A DNA stretch of 64,000 nucleotides, taken from NCBI RefSeq assembly GCF_018616375.1, contig NZ_JAEQBB010000003.1, positions 186,001-250,000 of the forward strand, in the 5' to 3' direction. The position numbers were made by a program, and so were the translations under genes. Of the stretch, positions 17,905 through 27,917 are shown one piece after another; positions within the stretch are counted from its first letter, which is position 1; every line of letters starts with the position of its first letter. The notes below the pieces were generated by a model. It was not told the origin of the DNA, made no database searches, and worked only from the letters and a program-made list of their open reading frames with translations. The DNA comes from Exiguobacterium sp. J17977. GTDB lineage: Bacteria; Bacillota; Bacilli; Exiguobacteriales; Exiguobacteriaceae.

Positions 17905-17945
17905 AGGCTCAAACACTCGGCACATCCGAGTTTTGGGCCTTTTTG
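17905..17945 (+). terminator. Terminator between clpX and lonA
   Basis: AGGCTCAAA.ACTCGG pairs with CCGAGT.TTTGGGCCT around a five-base loop, then TTTTT. It sits only 17 bases upstream of lonA. Confidence 0.85.
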
Positions 17946-17961
17946 CACAGGAGGCGTTGTA

Positions 17962-20262
17962 ATGGAACAATTACCAATCCTTCCTTTGCGTGGAGTCGTG
18001 GTGTATCCGCTCATCGGAGTGACAATCGACGTGGGGCGTCCGCTCTCCCTACGGGCACTCCTTGCCGCAAAGGAACACGAGACAGATTTGATTGTTGTGA
18101 CACAAAAAGAGACGGGGAAAGAATCACCTGAACCGGAAGACTTGTACGCAATCGGGACACGCGTCCATATCGCCAAGATGAGCGAGCTGTCGAACGAGAC
18201 GGTCCGCGTCCGTTTGGTCGGGAAAGAGCGCGTCAAGATCAACTCGATTGAAGAGACGAAGGAAGGCTGGTTCGCAGACGTCGAGCCGCTCGAACTCGTC
18301 GAAGGGGAAGAAGTCGAGCGGACGGCACTCGTGCGCCTATTGAAAGAACAGTTCGGCAAACTCGTCGGGTCCATCAAAGGATTGTCACCGGACGAACGCC
18401 GTCGTTTCGAGATGTATGAGCGGCTCGAGTCGTTGACCGACTATATCGCATCGAAGCTCGACGTCGACGTCGATATCCGCCAAGCGATGCTCGAAGAACC
18501 GGACGCCGTCAAACGCGGCTTGGAGCTGCTCGAGATTATGACGCATGAAGTCGAAATCATCGAGCTCGAGCAAGAGTTGCGTGAACGGACGAAAAAGACG
18601 ATTGAACAGGCACAAAAAGAGTATTATTTGCGCGAACAGATGAAGACGATTCAGCAAGAGCTCGGCGACCAGTCGCAAGAGTCTGAACCGAACCGTCTCC
18701 GTGAGAAACTCGAGGCGCTGGATTTGCCAGAGACGACACGGAAGAACGTCATGCGCGAAGCCGAACGATTGAACGTCGTCCCGGCGACGTCACCTGAGTA
18801 TGCCGTCATCCGCAACTATCTCGACTGGATCGCCTCGCTGCCGTGGGGCATCGAGACGGAAGACAAGCTCGACGTCAAACATGCGGCCGATGTGTTGGAT
18901 GACGACCACTACGGGCTCGAGTCGGTGAAAGACCGGATCCTCGAGTACTTGGCGGTCCGTCAATTGACGAATTCGCTCCGTGGACCGATTCTTTGTCTCG
19001 CCGGACCTCCAGGGGTCGGGAAGACGTCGCTCGCCCGCTCGATCGCGTCGGCGCTCGAACGTCACTTCGTCCGCGTCTCGCTCGGCGGGGTACGTGACGA
19101 GGCCGAGATTCGTGGGCACCGCCGCACGTATATCGGGGCGATGCCAGGCCGCATCATCCGTGGCTTGAAACAGGCCGAGAGCAAAAACCCGGTGTTCTTG
19201 CTCGACGAGATTGACAAAATGGCGTCCGATTTCCGGGGCGACCCGGCGTCGGCCATGCTCGAAGTGCTCGACCCGGAACAGAACGTCTCGTTCTCGGACC
19301 ACTATATCGAGGAACCGTTCGACTTGTCGAACGTGCTCTTCATCGCGACGGCGAACGACGTCTCGCAAATTCCGGCGCCGCTGCTCGATCGGATGGAACT
19401 CATCCAAATCGGCGGCTACACGGAACTCGAGAAAGTCGAAATCGCCAAGCGTCACTTGGTACCGAAACAATATAAAGAGCACGGCTTGAAGAAGAGCCAG
19501 CTCACGATTAAAGAGGACGCGCTGTATGAAGTCGTCCGCCGTTACACGCGTGAGGCCGGTGTCCGGAACTTGGAACGTGTCATCGGTTCGCTTTGTCGGA
19601 AAGCGGCGAAGCAAATCGCCATCGGCGAGAAGAAACGCGTCACCGTCTCGTTAAAGAGCCTCGGCGACTACCTCGGGAAACCGAAGTACCGCTACGGTAA
19701 AGGGGAGACGGAAGACTCGATCGGTGCTGTCACCGGACTCGCCTATACGGCGTTCGGGGGCGACACGCTCACGATCGAAGTCGCGCTCGCTCCTGGTAAA
19801 GGCAAGCTCCAGTTGACGGGGAAACTCGGTGACGTCATGCAAGAGTCGGCGCAGACGGCGTATAGCTACGTCCGTTCGAACGCGGAACGGTTCGGGATTG
19901 ACCCGACGTTTTACGAGCGCCAAGACGTGCATATCCACGTGCCGGAAGGTGCCGTCCCGAAAGACGGTCCGTCGGCGGGGATTACGATCGCGACAGCGCT
20001 CATCTCGGCGTTGACCGGGAAGAAGGTCCGCCGTGACATCGGGATGACCGGGGAAATCACACTCCGCGGCCGCGTCTTGCCAATCGGCGGCTTGAAAGAG
20101 AAAGCGCTCGCCGCACACCGAGCCGGCTTGACGACCATCGTCATTCCGAAAGACAATGAGCGTGACATCGATGACATTCAAGACACCGTCCGTGAGAAAC
20201 TGACGTTCGTCCCGGTCACGACGCTCGATCAAGTATTAGAAGTAGCATTTGGAGGAAATTAA
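17962..20262 (+). CDS. lonA: ATP-dependent Lon protease (LonA)
   Basis: Soluble ATP-dependent serine protease degrading misfolded and regulatory proteins. Domains of the 766-aa protein: N-terminal LON substrate domain ([13 protein letters not shown]), coiled-coil middle, AAA+ module with Walker [10 protein letters not shown] and Walker [12 protein letters not shown], and a C-terminal protease domain with catalytic Ser671 ([10 protein letters not shown]) and Lys714 ([12 protein letters not shown]). ATG 17962 follows CAGGAGG. The sporulation-associated lonB found between clpX and lonA in B. subtilis is absent. It is four bases upstream of engB. Confidence 0.97.
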   Translation: MEQLPILPLRGVVVYPLIGVTIDVGRPLSLRALLAAKEHETDLIVVTQKETGKESPEPEDLYAIGTRVHIAKMSELSNETVRVRLVGKERVKINSIEETKEGWFADVEPLELVEGEEVERTALVRLLKEQFGKLVGSIKGLSPDERRRFEMYERLESLTDYIASKLDVDVDIRQAMLEEPDAVKRGLELLEIMTHEVEIIELEQELRERTKKTIEQAQKEYYLREQMKTIQQELGDQSQESEPNRLREKLEALDLPETTRKNVMREAERLNVVPATSPEYAVIRNYLDWIASLPWGIETEDKLDVKHAADVLDDDHYGLESVKDRILEYLAVRQLTNSLRGPILCLAGPPGVGKTSLARSIASALERHFVRVSLGGVRDEAEIRGHRRTYIGAMPGRIIRGLKQAESKNPVFLLDEIDKMASDFRGDPASAMLEVLDPEQNVSFSDHYIEEPFDLSNVLFIATANDVSQIPAPLLDRMELIQIGGYTELEKVEIAKRHLVPKQYKEHGLKKSQLTIKEDALYEVVRRYTREAGVRNLERVIGSLCRKAAKQIAIGEKKRVTVSLKSLGDYLGKPKYRYGKGETEDSIGAVTGLAYTAFGGDTLTIEVALAPGKGKLQLTGKLGDVMQESAQTAYSYVRSNAERFGIDPTFYERQDVHIHVPEGAVPKDGPSAGITIATALISALTGKKVRRDIGMTGEITLRGRVLPIGGLKEKALAAHRAGLTTIVIPKDNERDIDDIQDTVREKLTFVPVTTLDQVLEVAFGGN

Positions 20263-20265
20263 ATA

Positions 20266-20862
20266 ATGAAAATCACTAAAGCAGAATTTGTCACGAGTGC
20301 CGTCGCACCGGACCATTACCCGATTCACGAGTTGCCGGAAGTCGCACTTGCCGGACGTTCGAACGTCGGGAAGTCATCGTTCATCAACAAGATTTGTCAG
20401 CGCAAAGCACTCGCGCGGACGTCTTCGAAGCCAGGGAAGACGCAGACGCTGAACTTCTTCAACATCAACGATGAAATCATGTTCGTCGACGTCCCGGGCT
20501 ACGGCTACGCGAAAGTTTCGAAGACGGAGCGGGAGAAGTGGGGCATCATGATGGAGCAATATTTGACGTCACAGAGCGCGCTTCGCGGCGTCGTCTTGTT
20601 GGTCGATATCCGTCATGAGCCGTCAAGCGACGATGTGACGATGTACAACTTCTTGAAGCATTACGAGATTCCGGTCATCGTCGTGGCCACGAAACTCGAT
20701 AAAATCAAGAAGGCGCAGCGTCAAAAACATGAAGCGGCCGTCAAACGAAAGCTTCAGTTTGAATCGACTGACCGGTTCGTCGCGTTCTCGGCGGAGACGG
20801 CAGAAGGAAAAGACGAGGCGTGGAAAGCAATTTACGATTTATTGACACGCGAAGAAGATTGA
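20266..20862 (+). CDS. engB: Ribosome biogenesis GTPase EngB (YsxC/YihA)
   Basis: Essential GTPase of 50S subunit assembly. The G motifs of the 198-aa protein are intact: G1 [10 protein letters not shown]2 region [10 protein letters not shown]3 DVPGYG, G4 ATKLDK and a G5-like FSAETAEG. It is co-transcribed with lonA (three-base gap, RBS GGAGG at the lonA end), as in many Bacilli. Confidence 0.96.
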   Translation: MKITKAEFVTSAVAPDHYPIHELPEVALAGRSNVGKSSFINKICQRKALARTSSKPGKTQTLNFFNINDEIMFVDVPGYGYAKVSKTEREKWGIMMEQYLTSQSALRGVVLLVDIRHEPSSDDVTMYNFLKHYEIPVIVVATKLDKIKKAQRQKHEAAVKRKLQFESTDRFVAFSAETAEGKDEAWKAIYDLLTREED

Positions 20863-20865
20863 CCG

Positions 20866-20895
20866 AAGACGAGGGAACCCCCTCGTCTTTTTTGT
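20866..20895 (+). terminator. Terminator after engB
   Basis: AAGACGAGGG/CCCTCGTCTT with a three-base loop and a T-run. Confidence 0.9.
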
Positions 20896-20976
20896 TTTCA
20901 GGGTTACGTGAGCGGGTAAGTATCGTATAATTGTCCTAATTACATAAGACAAGAGAATAGAGAACGAGGTGGAAAG

Positions 20977-22155
20977 ATGCAAATCATGTTTCAGAACAAA
21001 TGGTACCGCTTTTTATTTTGGACGCTGACGATTTTCTTGGTCATCTGGGTCGGGACGGAAATTTCTTTCGTATTCGAACCGATTCAAGTCATTTTGGCGC
21101 TCGTCACGGTACCGCTCATCATTGCCGGACTTTTTTATTATTTCTTAGTAGGGATTGTCGATTTCTTAGAAAAACGGATGGAAGGCAAACGGCCGCTCGC
21201 CGTCGGGATTACGCTCGGCGGACTCGTGCTCGTCTTTACGCTTGTCTTCAGCATCCTTGGACCGGTGCTCGCGGAACAGGTGACGTCGCTCGTCAACGCG
21301 ATGCCGAGCATCGCTAAAGAGTTGCAGGTACAGGCGTTCGCCGTCCGTGACTCGCTCATGCAAAATGAGTTCTTATCACGATTCATTGCCGAGAACGATG
21401 ACATGTTCACTGACTTCACGAACAACGTGACGTCGTATCTCGGAGACGTCTTCGGGAATATCGCCTCGTCATTCGGTCGTCTGGTCGGCTTCATCACGTC
21501 GGCCGTCATCACAATCGTCGTCATCCCGTTCATGCTCTTGTACATGTTGCTTGACGGAAAACGTCTTCCGGACTCGATCGTGAAGTTGTTGCCGTCGAGT
21601 TATGAGACGGAGACACGCAAAATTTTGCATGACATGCACACGACGGTTAAAAACTACGTCCACGCTCAATTGATTGTGGCGTTCTTCGTCGGAATCACGT
21701 CGCTCATCGGGCTATGGATTATCGGCATCGATTACGCGATTCTGCTCGCGCTCTTCATGATGGTGACGAACATCATCCCGTACGTCGGACCGTTCCTCGG
21801 TGCGGCACCGGCCGTTGTTGTCGCCTTCATCCAAGACCCGATTAAAGTGCTCTGGGTCATCGTCGTCATTATCATCGTGCAACAGATCGAATCGAACGTC
21901 ATCTCGCCGCTCATCCAAGGGAAGTCGCTCAAGGTGCACCCGCTGACGATTATCATCGTCTTGCTCGTCGCCGGGAACTTGGCCGGGATTATCGGGATGC
22001 TCATCGCGGTCCCATTCTATGCGGTGGCGAAGGTCGTCGTGAAAAACATCGTCCGCATCTACAAGCTGAGGGAACGGAAACATTACCTCGAAGCGGAGGA
22101 AGAAGAAAAGAAACAAGAGAGTTCAATCATCACCGATCCATCCTCTCTAAAATGA
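20977..22155 (+). CDS. AI-2E family transporter
   Basis: Polytopic membrane protein of 392 aa in the AI-2E (YdiK/PerM/YtvI) family. Two N-terminal helices, a soluble segment (~residues 85-155), then five or six further helices are evident, with the family-typical IIPYVGPFLGAAPA and the helix QQIESNVISPLIQGKSLKVHP (in part: NVISPLIQGKSLKVHP). Members include an Na+(Li+)/H+ antiporter and an autoinducer exporter, so the substrate cannot be assigned. It is not in this place in B. subtilis. ATG 20977 is close to GAGGTGG; a possible promoter is TTACGT-N16-TATAAT (20904-20931). Confidence 0.85.
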   Translation: MQIMFQNKWYRFLFWTLTIFLVIWVGTEISFVFEPIQVILALVTVPLIIAGLFYYFLVGIVDFLEKRMEGKRPLAVGITLGGLVLVFTLVFSILGPVLAEQVTSLVNAMPSIAKELQVQAFAVRDSLMQNEFLSRFIAENDDMFTDFTNNVTSYLGDVFGNIASSFGRLVGFITSAVITIVVIPFMLLYMLLDGKRLPDSIVKLLPSSYETETRKILHDMHTTVKNYVHAQLIVAFFVGITSLIGLWIIGIDYAILLALFMMVTNIIPYVGPFLGAAPAVVVAFIQDPIKVLWVIVVIIIVQQIESNVISPLIQGKSLKVHPLTIIIVLLVAGNLAGIIGMLIAVPFYAVAKVVVKNIVRIYKLRERKHYLEAEEEEKKQESSIITDPSSLK

Positions 22156-22161
22156 GGAATC

Positions 22162-22198
22162 AAGTAGAAATGGTCGCTATGTCCGTTTCTACTTTTTT
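22162..22198 (+). terminator. Terminator after AI-2E transporter gene
   Basis: AAGTAGAAA pairs with TTTCTACTT, followed by further T residues. Confidence 0.85.
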
Positions 22199-22245
22199 AT
22201 GTCACAAAAAGTTCTTATTTTATTTCAGGAAAATCAAACAGAAGA

Positions 22246-22275
22246 TTATAGTTACCAGATAAGAACTGTTATAAT
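22246..22275 (+). promoter_or_regulatory. Probable hemA promoter
   Basis: Extended -10 TGTTATAAT (TATAAT at 22270-22275) with a weak -35 TTATAG at 22246-22251. I looked for a PerR box, known upstream of hemA in B. subtilis, and did not find a convincing one. Confidence 0.55.
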
Positions 22276-22339
22276 GTACGGTAGAGATTGAAATAGAAAA
22301 GACAACCGTCGGTGGATTTTGGATGAGGGGAAGAGATAC

Positions 22340-23683
22340 ATGCATATTGTCGTCGTTGGACTAAATAACAAGACAGCCCCTGTCGCGATTCGGGAGCAGT
22401 TCTCGTTTGGGGAGCAAGAAATCGTGGATGCGATGATTGCACTTCGCGAAGAGAAAAGCATTTTTGAATCGGTTATTTTGTCGACTTGTAACCGGACGGA
22501 GCTATACGTCGTCACAGACCAGCTCCACACAGGACGCTATTATACAAAACGGTTTTTAGCGAACTGGTTCGATTTAGAGATGGACCAATTCACACCATAC
22601 TTGTCGATTCGTGAAGGAGAAGAGGCGATTCGCCACTTGTTCCGCGTCACGTCTGGACTCGATTCGATGATCATCGGGGAAACACAGATTTTAGGGCAAG
22701 TGAAATCGAGCTTCTTCCGCGCCCAAGAGAATGGGACAACGGGAACGGTGTTCAACAAACTGTTCAAGGAAGCCGTGACGCTCGCCAAACGTGCCCATAC
22801 TGACACGCAAATTGGGGAAATGTCGGTATCGGTCAGCGCGGCAGCGGTCACGCTCGCGCAAGAGATGTATTCGTCGCTCGACGACAAACAAGTCATGGTC
22901 GTCGGTGCCGGAGAGACAGGCGAGTTGACGACGCTCAACTTGTTCGAGGCCGGTGCGAAACAGATTGCCGTCTTCAACCGGACTGAAACTAAAGCGAAAG
23001 CTGTCGCCGATAAATTCAAAGGCCGGGCCCACTCGATTCGTGAGCTAGCCTGCGGCTTGCTCGACGCCGATATTTTAATCAGCTCGACCGGTGCGAAAGA
23101 AGCGGTCATCGCCTATGATGACGTCGCCGCAGCACAACTGCTCCGCCGAGAACGTCCACTGTTATTAATCGACATTGCCGTGCCGCGAGATATCGATCCA
23201 GCGGTCCGGGCGCTTCCGGGCGTCCACTTGTTCGATGTGGATGATTTGAACGGCATCGTCAATAAAAACTTGGCGGCCCGTCTCATCGAAGCCGAAAAGA
23301 TTGAAATCAAAATCGATGAGGCGATTCAAGAGTTCCAAGCATGGCTCATCACGCTCGGTGTCGTGCCGATCATGAACGAATTGCGCGCCCGTGCGCTCAA
23401 CATTCAAGAAGAGACGATGGAGAGCCTCGAGCGTAAGCTCGACCATCTGTCGGACCGTGATAAAAAAGTCATCGGCAAGCACATGAAGTCAATCATCAAC
23501 CAGATGCTTCGCGAACCGATTGACTATATTAAAGACGCTGCCGCACAACCGGATGCGAACACACGCATCAATCAGTTCGTGGAGACGTTCGGCCTCGATG
23601 TCGACGTGCCGGACGCCGAACCGGAAACGGAAGAAGCCGAAGCGATGTCAGCGAAAGCACCACTTCGCGCCTTGATGCGCTAA
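22340..23683 (+). CDS. hemA: Glutamyl-tRNA reductase
   Basis: First committed enzyme of C5-pathway tetrapyrrole synthesis: reduces glutamyl-tRNA(Glu) to glutamate-1-semialdehyde. The 447-aa protein has the N-terminal motif GLNNKTAPVAIRE, the catalytic cysteine in LSTCNRTELY, GETQILGQVK and the NADPH-binding motif VVGAGETGEL. The extra acidic C-terminal tail (from about residue 415) is species-variable. ATG 22340 follows GAGGGGAAG. A terminator separates it from hemC, so the haem pathway is two transcription units or an attenuated one here. Confidence 0.97.
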   Translation: MHIVVVGLNNKTAPVAIREQFSFGEQEIVDAMIALREEKSIFESVILSTCNRTELYVVTDQLHTGRYYTKRFLANWFDLEMDQFTPYLSIREGEEAIRHLFRVTSGLDSMIIGETQILGQVKSSFFRAQENGTTGTVFNKLFKEAVTLAKRAHTDTQIGEMSVSVSAAAVTLAQEMYSSLDDKQVMVVGAGETGELTTLNLFEAGAKQIAVFNRTETKAKAVADKFKGRAHSIRELACGLLDADILISSTGAKEAVIAYDDVAAAQLLRRERPLLLIDIAVPRDIDPAVRALPGVHLFDVDDLNGIVNKNLAARLIEAEKIEIKIDEAIQEFQAWLITLGVVPIMNELRARALNIQEETMESLERKLDHLSDRDKKVIGKHMKSIINQMLREPIDYIKDAAAQPDANTRINQFVETFGLDVDVPDAEPETEEAEAMSAKAPLRALMR

Positions 23684-23692
23684 TACAAAACC

Positions 23693-23722
23693 AAAAAGGC
23701 GGCGACTCTCGTCGCCTTTTTT
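23693..23722 (+). terminator. Terminator between hemA and hemC
   Basis: GGCGAC (23701-23706)/GTCGCC (23711-23716) with a TCTC loop, preceded by A-rich and followed by TTTTTT. It lies between hemA and hemC where B. subtilis has hemX. Confidence 0.85.
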
Positions 23723-23741
23723 GATGAAGGGGATACCGATT

Positions 23742-24659
23742 ATGCGTAAAATTATCGTCGGCTCGCGCCGCTCACAACTTGCGATGACACAGACGAAATG
23801 GGTTATCGATCAATTGAAGAAAGCCGGAGCTCAAAACGAGTTCGAAATCAAAGAGATCGTGACGAAAGGGGACCAAATCGTCGACGTGCAACTATCAAAA
23901 GTCGGCGGTAAAGGGTTGTTCGTCAAAGAGATTCAGCAACAGATGATTGCCGGTGACATCGATTTCGCCGTCCACAGCATGAAAGACGTTCCGGCCGAGT
24001 TGCCAGAGGAACTCTACATCAGCTGCATGCCGAAACGTGTCGACGCGCGTGACGTGCTCATCTGCGAGAACGGTTATACGCTCGAGACGCTTCCGGAAGG
24101 TGCCGTCATCGGGACGAGCTCGCTTCGTCGCGGTGCCCAGATGCTCGCAGCGCGCCCGGATTTAGACATCCAATGGATTCGCGGCAACATCGACACGCGT
24201 CTCAAAAAACTCGAGACAGAAAACTTCAACGCCATCTTGCTCGCCAAAGCCGGGCTCGAACGGATGGGGTGGACGGACCGTGTCGACTTCGAAGCGCTTG
24301 ACGCTGACATGATGGTCCCGGCCGTCGGACAAGGTGTGCTCGCCATCGAAAGCCGGAAGGACGACGCTGAAGTGACGGCGATTCTACAATTGCTTCACGA
24401 TGACGTGACGGCGAAAGCCGCAACGGCCGAGCGGACGTTCCTCAAGGCAATCGAAGGCAGCTGCCACGTACCGGTCGGCGGTTATGCGACGGTCGATGGC
24501 GACGACGTGACGCTCACAGGCCTCATCGCCTCGGTCGACGGCAAAGAAGTGCTCCGTGTGACGAAGACGTCGTCAGACGCGGTCGCACTCGGGAAAGACG
24601 TGGCAGACGACCTGCTCGGACGCGGCGGGCGCGAAATTCTCGCCTCGGTCAATGCGTGA
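23742..24659 (+). CDS. hemC: Porphobilinogen deaminase (hydroxymethylbilane synthase)
   Basis: Polymerises four porphobilinogens into hydroxymethylbilane. The 305-aa protein has GSRRSQLAMTQT at the N-terminus, the arginine-rich cofactor site (GTSSLRRGAQ, RGNIDTRL) and the dipyrromethane-anchoring Cys in EGSCHVPVGGY. ATG 23742 is seven bases after GAAGGGG, directly downstream of the terminator. It overlaps hemD by eight bases. Confidence 0.97.
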   Translation: MRKIIVGSRRSQLAMTQTKWVIDQLKKAGAQNEFEIKEIVTKGDQIVDVQLSKVGGKGLFVKEIQQQMIAGDIDFAVHSMKDVPAELPEELYISCMPKRVDARDVLICENGYTLETLPEGAVIGTSSLRRGAQMLAARPDLDIQWIRGNIDTRLKKLETENFNAILLAKAGLERMGWTDRVDFEALDADMMVPAVGQGVLAIESRKDDAEVTAILQLLHDDVTAKAATAERTFLKAIEGSCHVPVGGYATVDGDDVTLTGLIASVDGKEVLRVTKTSSDAVALGKDVADDLLGRGGREILASVNA

Positions 24660-25317
24660 CGTCTGGTACACAGGGACAAAACGACTGACCGCTTCGCAGC
24701 GAGCCCGGCTCACCGCGAGCGGTCTTTCCGTTCATCACGTCCCGCTCATCGAGACGAGATTGACGCACAATCAGATGCCGATTCACCGATTCGATTGGCT
24801 CGTCGTGACGAGCCAGACGGCGGTGCCGGCCCTTCGTGACGTCCCGCGTGACGTCAAAGTCGCGGCCGTCGGAGAGAAAACGAAACAAGCACTCGAGGCC
24901 GTCGGATTCACCGTCGCGCTTATGCCGGAGACGTACACGGGCGAGGCGCTGTTCCGCGACCTTGCGACTGTCGTAAAAGCAGGCGAAGTCGTCCTGTTCG
25001 CCCGGGGCGACTTGGCGAATACGGCGCATATGGCACAACTTGAGAACGTCCACGACTGGGTCGTCTATGAGACGATTGGCCGTGAACTGACAGCGACGGA
25101 AGTCGAGGCGCTCGAAGGAATCGAGGCGCTCCTCGTGCTCAGCCCGTCCGCCGTCCATGCGCTCACGCAGTATCTCGATCATTTCCACGGGACGTGGTAC
25201 GCCATCGGTGAAGTGACCGAGCGCGCCGTCCGGGAAGTGTCGACGTTACCGGTCCGAGTGCCTGAGTGTTATACTATGGATGCATTAATACAGCGTATAG
25301 GGGAGGATTTTTCATGA
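24652..25317 (+). CDS. hemD: Uroporphyrinogen-III synthase
   Basis: Cyclises hydroxymethylbilane with ring-D inversion. HemD sequences are poorly conserved; the assignment of this 221-aa protein rests on its place between hemC and hemB and on family-like stretches ([57 protein letters not shown]). It overlaps hemC by 8 bases and hemB by 4, so the whole hemCDBL set looks translationally coupled. Confidence 0.9.
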   Translation: MRDVWYTGTKRLTASQRARLTASGLSVHHVPLIETRLTHNQMPIHRFDWLVVTSQTAVPALRDVPRDVKVAAVGEKTKQALEAVGFTVALMPETYTGEALFRDLATVVKAGEVVLFARGDLANTAHMAQLENVHDWVVYETIGRELTATEVEALEGIEALLVLSPSAVHALTQYLDHFHGTWYAIGEVTERAVREVSTLPVRVPECYTMDALIQRIGEDFS

Positions 25318-26294
25318 ACCAGTTTGACCGTCACCGTCGTCTTCGTTCATCGAAGTCGATGCGTGCACTCGTACGTGAAAATCATGTTCGCAAAGAAGAT
25401 TTGATTTACCCGCTCTTCATCATCGAAGGGACGGACATTAAACGCGAGGTCAGCTCGATGCCGGGCGTCTTCAACTTCTCACTTGACCGTCTCGAGGACG
25501 AAATCAACGAAATCGTCGACCTCGGCATTCAATCGGTGCTATTGTTCGGCGTGCCGGAACATAAAGACCCGGAAGGTACGGAAGCGTATCATGACCACGG
25601 CATCGTCCAAGAAGCGATCCGTAAAGTGAAAGAGTGGGCACCACAGCTCACGGTCATCGCCGACACGTGCCTGTGCGAATATACGTCGACAGGCCATTGC
25701 GGCATCGTGAAGAACGGTGACGTCGATAACGACGCGTCGCTACCACTTCACGTCCAGACGGCCATCACGCAAGCGCAAGCAGGCGCTGACATCATCGCGC
25801 CGAGCTCGATGATGGACGGCTTCGTCGCCGCCATCCGTGAAGGACTCGACCAAAACGGGTTCAACCATATCCCGATCATGAGTTACGGCGTCAAGTACGC
25901 ATCGGCGTATTACGGACCGTTCCGTGACGCAGCGCAATCGGCACCTGGTGAAGGCGACCGCAAAGGCTATCAGATGGACCCGGCCAACCGCCGTGAAGCG
26001 TTCCGCGAATCACAATCGGACGTCGAGCAAGGCGCCGATTTCATGATTGTCAAACCAGCGCTCGCGTTCATGGACATCATCCGTGACATGCGCGACTCGC
26101 TCGATATGCCGATTGTGGCGTATAACGTGAGCGGAGAGTACGCCATGGTCAAAGCGGCTGCTTTGAACGACTGGGTCGATGAGCAACGCATCGTCATGGA
26201 GACGATGGTCGGCTTTAAACGGGCCGGTGCGGACCTCATCGTCACGTATTTCGCAAAAGACGTCTGTCGCTATTTGGAAGGAGACTACGCATGA
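25314..26294 (+). CDS. hemB: Delta-aminolevulinic acid dehydratase (porphobilinogen synthase)
   Basis: Condenses two aminolevulinates to porphobilinogen. The 326-aa protein has the zinc-cysteine type metal site ([12 protein letters not shown]), and both Schiff-base lysines in [15 protein letters not shown] and [11 protein letters not shown]. The start is ATG 25314, preceded by GGGGAGG within hemD; the upstream in-frame extension is the hemD end. It overlaps hemL by four bases. Confidence 0.97.
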   Translation: MNQFDRHRRLRSSKSMRALVRENHVRKEDLIYPLFIIEGTDIKREVSSMPGVFNFSLDRLEDEINEIVDLGIQSVLLFGVPEHKDPEGTEAYHDHGIVQEAIRKVKEWAPQLTVIADTCLCEYTSTGHCGIVKNGDVDNDASLPLHVQTAITQAQAGADIIAPSSMMDGFVAAIREGLDQNGFNHIPIMSYGVKYASAYYGPFRDAAQSAPGEGDRKGYQMDPANRREAFRESQSDVEQGADFMIVKPALAFMDIIRDMRDSLDMPIVAYNVSGEYAMVKAAALNDWVDEQRIVMETMVGFKRAGADLIVTYFAKDVCRYLEGDYA

Positions 26295-27595
26295 CCTACA
26301 AACAAACACGCTCAGAAGCGGCGTTCGAACAAGCACGTCCGCTCATGCCGGGCGGGGTGAACAGCCCGGTCCGTGCCTATAAATCAGTCGGCATGACGCC
26401 AATCTTCGCTGAACGCGGTGAAGGCTCACGCGTCTACGATATCGATGGCAACGAATATATCGATTACGTCCTCTCATGGGGACCACTCATCCTCGGCCAC
26501 CGTGACCCTGTCGTCACGAAGGCGATTCAAGAGCAAGCCGAGAAAGGCTGGACGTTCGGGACACCGACCGAGCTCGAAACGAAAATGGCCGAGCTCGTCA
26601 TCGAGCGCGTCCCATCGATTGAGATGGTGCGCATGGTCAACTCGGGTACGGAAGCGACGATGGCGGCACTCCGCCTCGCACGCGGCTACACGGGCAAGAC
26701 GAAAATCTTGAAGTTCGAAGGCTGCTACCACGGTCACGGCGACTCGCTTCTCATCAAAGCCGGATCAGGCGTTGCGACGCTCGGTCTCCCGGACTCGCCG
26801 GGCGTGCCGAAAGACTTGGCGAGCCAGACGCTCACGGTGCCGTATAACGATTTGGATGCTCTCCGCATCGCCTTCGAGAAGTTTGGCGACGATATCGCTG
26901 GTGTCATCGTCGAACCGGCGGCTGGTAACATGGGCTTCGTGCCACCGCAACCTGGCTTCCTCGAAGGACTCCGCGAAATCACGGAACAGTACGGCTCGCT
27001 CCTCATCTTTGACGAGGTCATGACCGGATTCCGGGTCGGCTATAACTGTGCCCAAGGCTACTTCGGCGTGACGCCGGACTTGACGTGCCTCGGGAAAGTC
27101 ATCGGCGGCGGCCTTCCGGTCGGTGCCTACGGTGGGAAACGCGAGATTATGGAACAAATCGCGCCGCAAGGACCGATTTATCAGGCTGGGACGCTCTCGG
27201 GTAACCCGCTCGCGATGATTGCCGGTTATACGACGTTGTCGCAACTCAAGCCTGAGCATTATGCCGAGTTCGAACGCAAAGCGGACCGTCTCGCCGAAGG
27301 CTATACGAAAGCGGCCGAGAAGTATAACATCCCGCACGACACGAACCGGGCCGGCTCGATGTTCGGATTCTTCTTCACGAACGAGAAAGTGACGAACTTC
27401 GAGAAGGCGAAGACGGCGAACCTCGACTTGTTCCGCGCTTACTATCAGAAGATGGCGGCGCGCGGCGTGTTCTTGCCACCGTCACAGTTCGAAGGATTGT
27501 TCCTCTCGACCGTGCATACGGACGAAGATATCGACTTGACGCTCGCAGCGGTCGAAGCGACATTCAAAGAGCTGCAACAAGAGTTTTCATTGTAA
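26291..27595 (+). CDS. hemL: Glutamate-1-semialdehyde 2,1-aminomutase
   Basis: PLP enzyme that makes 5-aminolevulinate from glutamate-1-semialdehyde. The 434-aa protein has the fold-type I aminotransferase landmarks: [36 protein letters not shown] and the PLP lysine in [17 protein letters not shown] (in part [13 protein letters not shown]). It completes the hem operon. No terminator follows; the valS promoter begins three bases after its stop. Confidence 0.97.
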   Translation: MTYKQTRSEAAFEQARPLMPGGVNSPVRAYKSVGMTPIFAERGEGSRVYDIDGNEYIDYVLSWGPLILGHRDPVVTKAIQEQAEKGWTFGTPTELETKMAELVIERVPSIEMVRMVNSGTEATMAALRLARGYTGKTKILKFEGCYHGHGDSLLIKAGSGVATLGLPDSPGVPKDLASQTLTVPYNDLDALRIAFEKFGDDIAGVIVEPAAGNMGFVPPQPGFLEGLREITEQYGSLLIFDEVMTGFRVGYNCAQGYFGVTPDLTCLGKVIGGGLPVGAYGGKREIMEQIAPQGPIYQAGTLSGNPLAMIAGYTTLSQLKPEHYAEFERKADRLAEGYTKAAEKYNIPHDTNRAGSMFGFFFTNEKVTNFEKAKTANLDLFRAYYQKMAARGVFLPPSQFEGLFLSTVHTDEDIDLTLAAVEATFKELQQEFSL

Positions 27596-27597
27596 TC

Positions 27598-27626
27598 TTG
27601 ACGGAACCAGCTTCTGTCGCTACAAT
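27598..27626 (+). promoter_or_regulatory. Sigma-A promoter of the valS T-box transcript
   Basis: TTGACG (27598-27603), 17-base spacer, TACAAT (27621-27626), three bases after the hemL stop. Start of transcription near 27633. Confidence 0.8.
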
Positions 27627-27632
27627 TGTTTA

Positions 27633-27889
27633 ACAGATACGATTAAAAGCTACGATGAGGAATAGTACGCCAACAACATCCTTTTTCAGAGACGCGGCCG
27701 CTTGGTGCAAGGCCGCGAAGGATGGTGCGGAAGTCGCCTCGGAGCTGACCTTTTGAACGAAGTAGGAAGGTCCGGTCCATCGACCGTTATTCGATTTTGA
27801 GGGCGCCACATGTGGCGAACTAAGGTGGTACCGCGGAAGATACGGCTTCTTTCGTCCTTAGCGTTAAGGACGAGAGTAGCCGTTTTTTT
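27633..27889 (+). promoter_or_regulatory. Valine-specific T-box riboswitch
   Basis: Senses uncharged tRNA-Val and controls read-through into valS. Visible parts: a long Stem I region (~27650-27745) with AGTA- and GATGAGGAA-type loop text, a GTC valine specifier triplet at 27733-27735 in GGAAGTCGCC, the T-box AAGGTGGTACCGCGG at 27822-27836, and a terminator stem (CGGCT.. with ..AGCCG, inner CGTCCTTA/TAAGGACG) ending in seven T at 27889. Uncharged tRNA-Val would pair with GTC and the T-box bulge and favour the antiterminator. Specifier assigned by position and by the downstream gene. Confidence 0.93.
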
Positions 27890-27917
27890 GTCCACATTAT
27901 TAGAGGAGGTTGGGCAT

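Noticed and set aside
18790-19614. 274-aa minus-strand open frame across lonA
   Set aside because: Antisense shadow of the AAA+ domain without start signals.
22200-22300. PerR operator upstream of hemA
   Set aside because: Some AT-rich dyad-like text exists but nothing near the TTATAATNATTATAA consensus.
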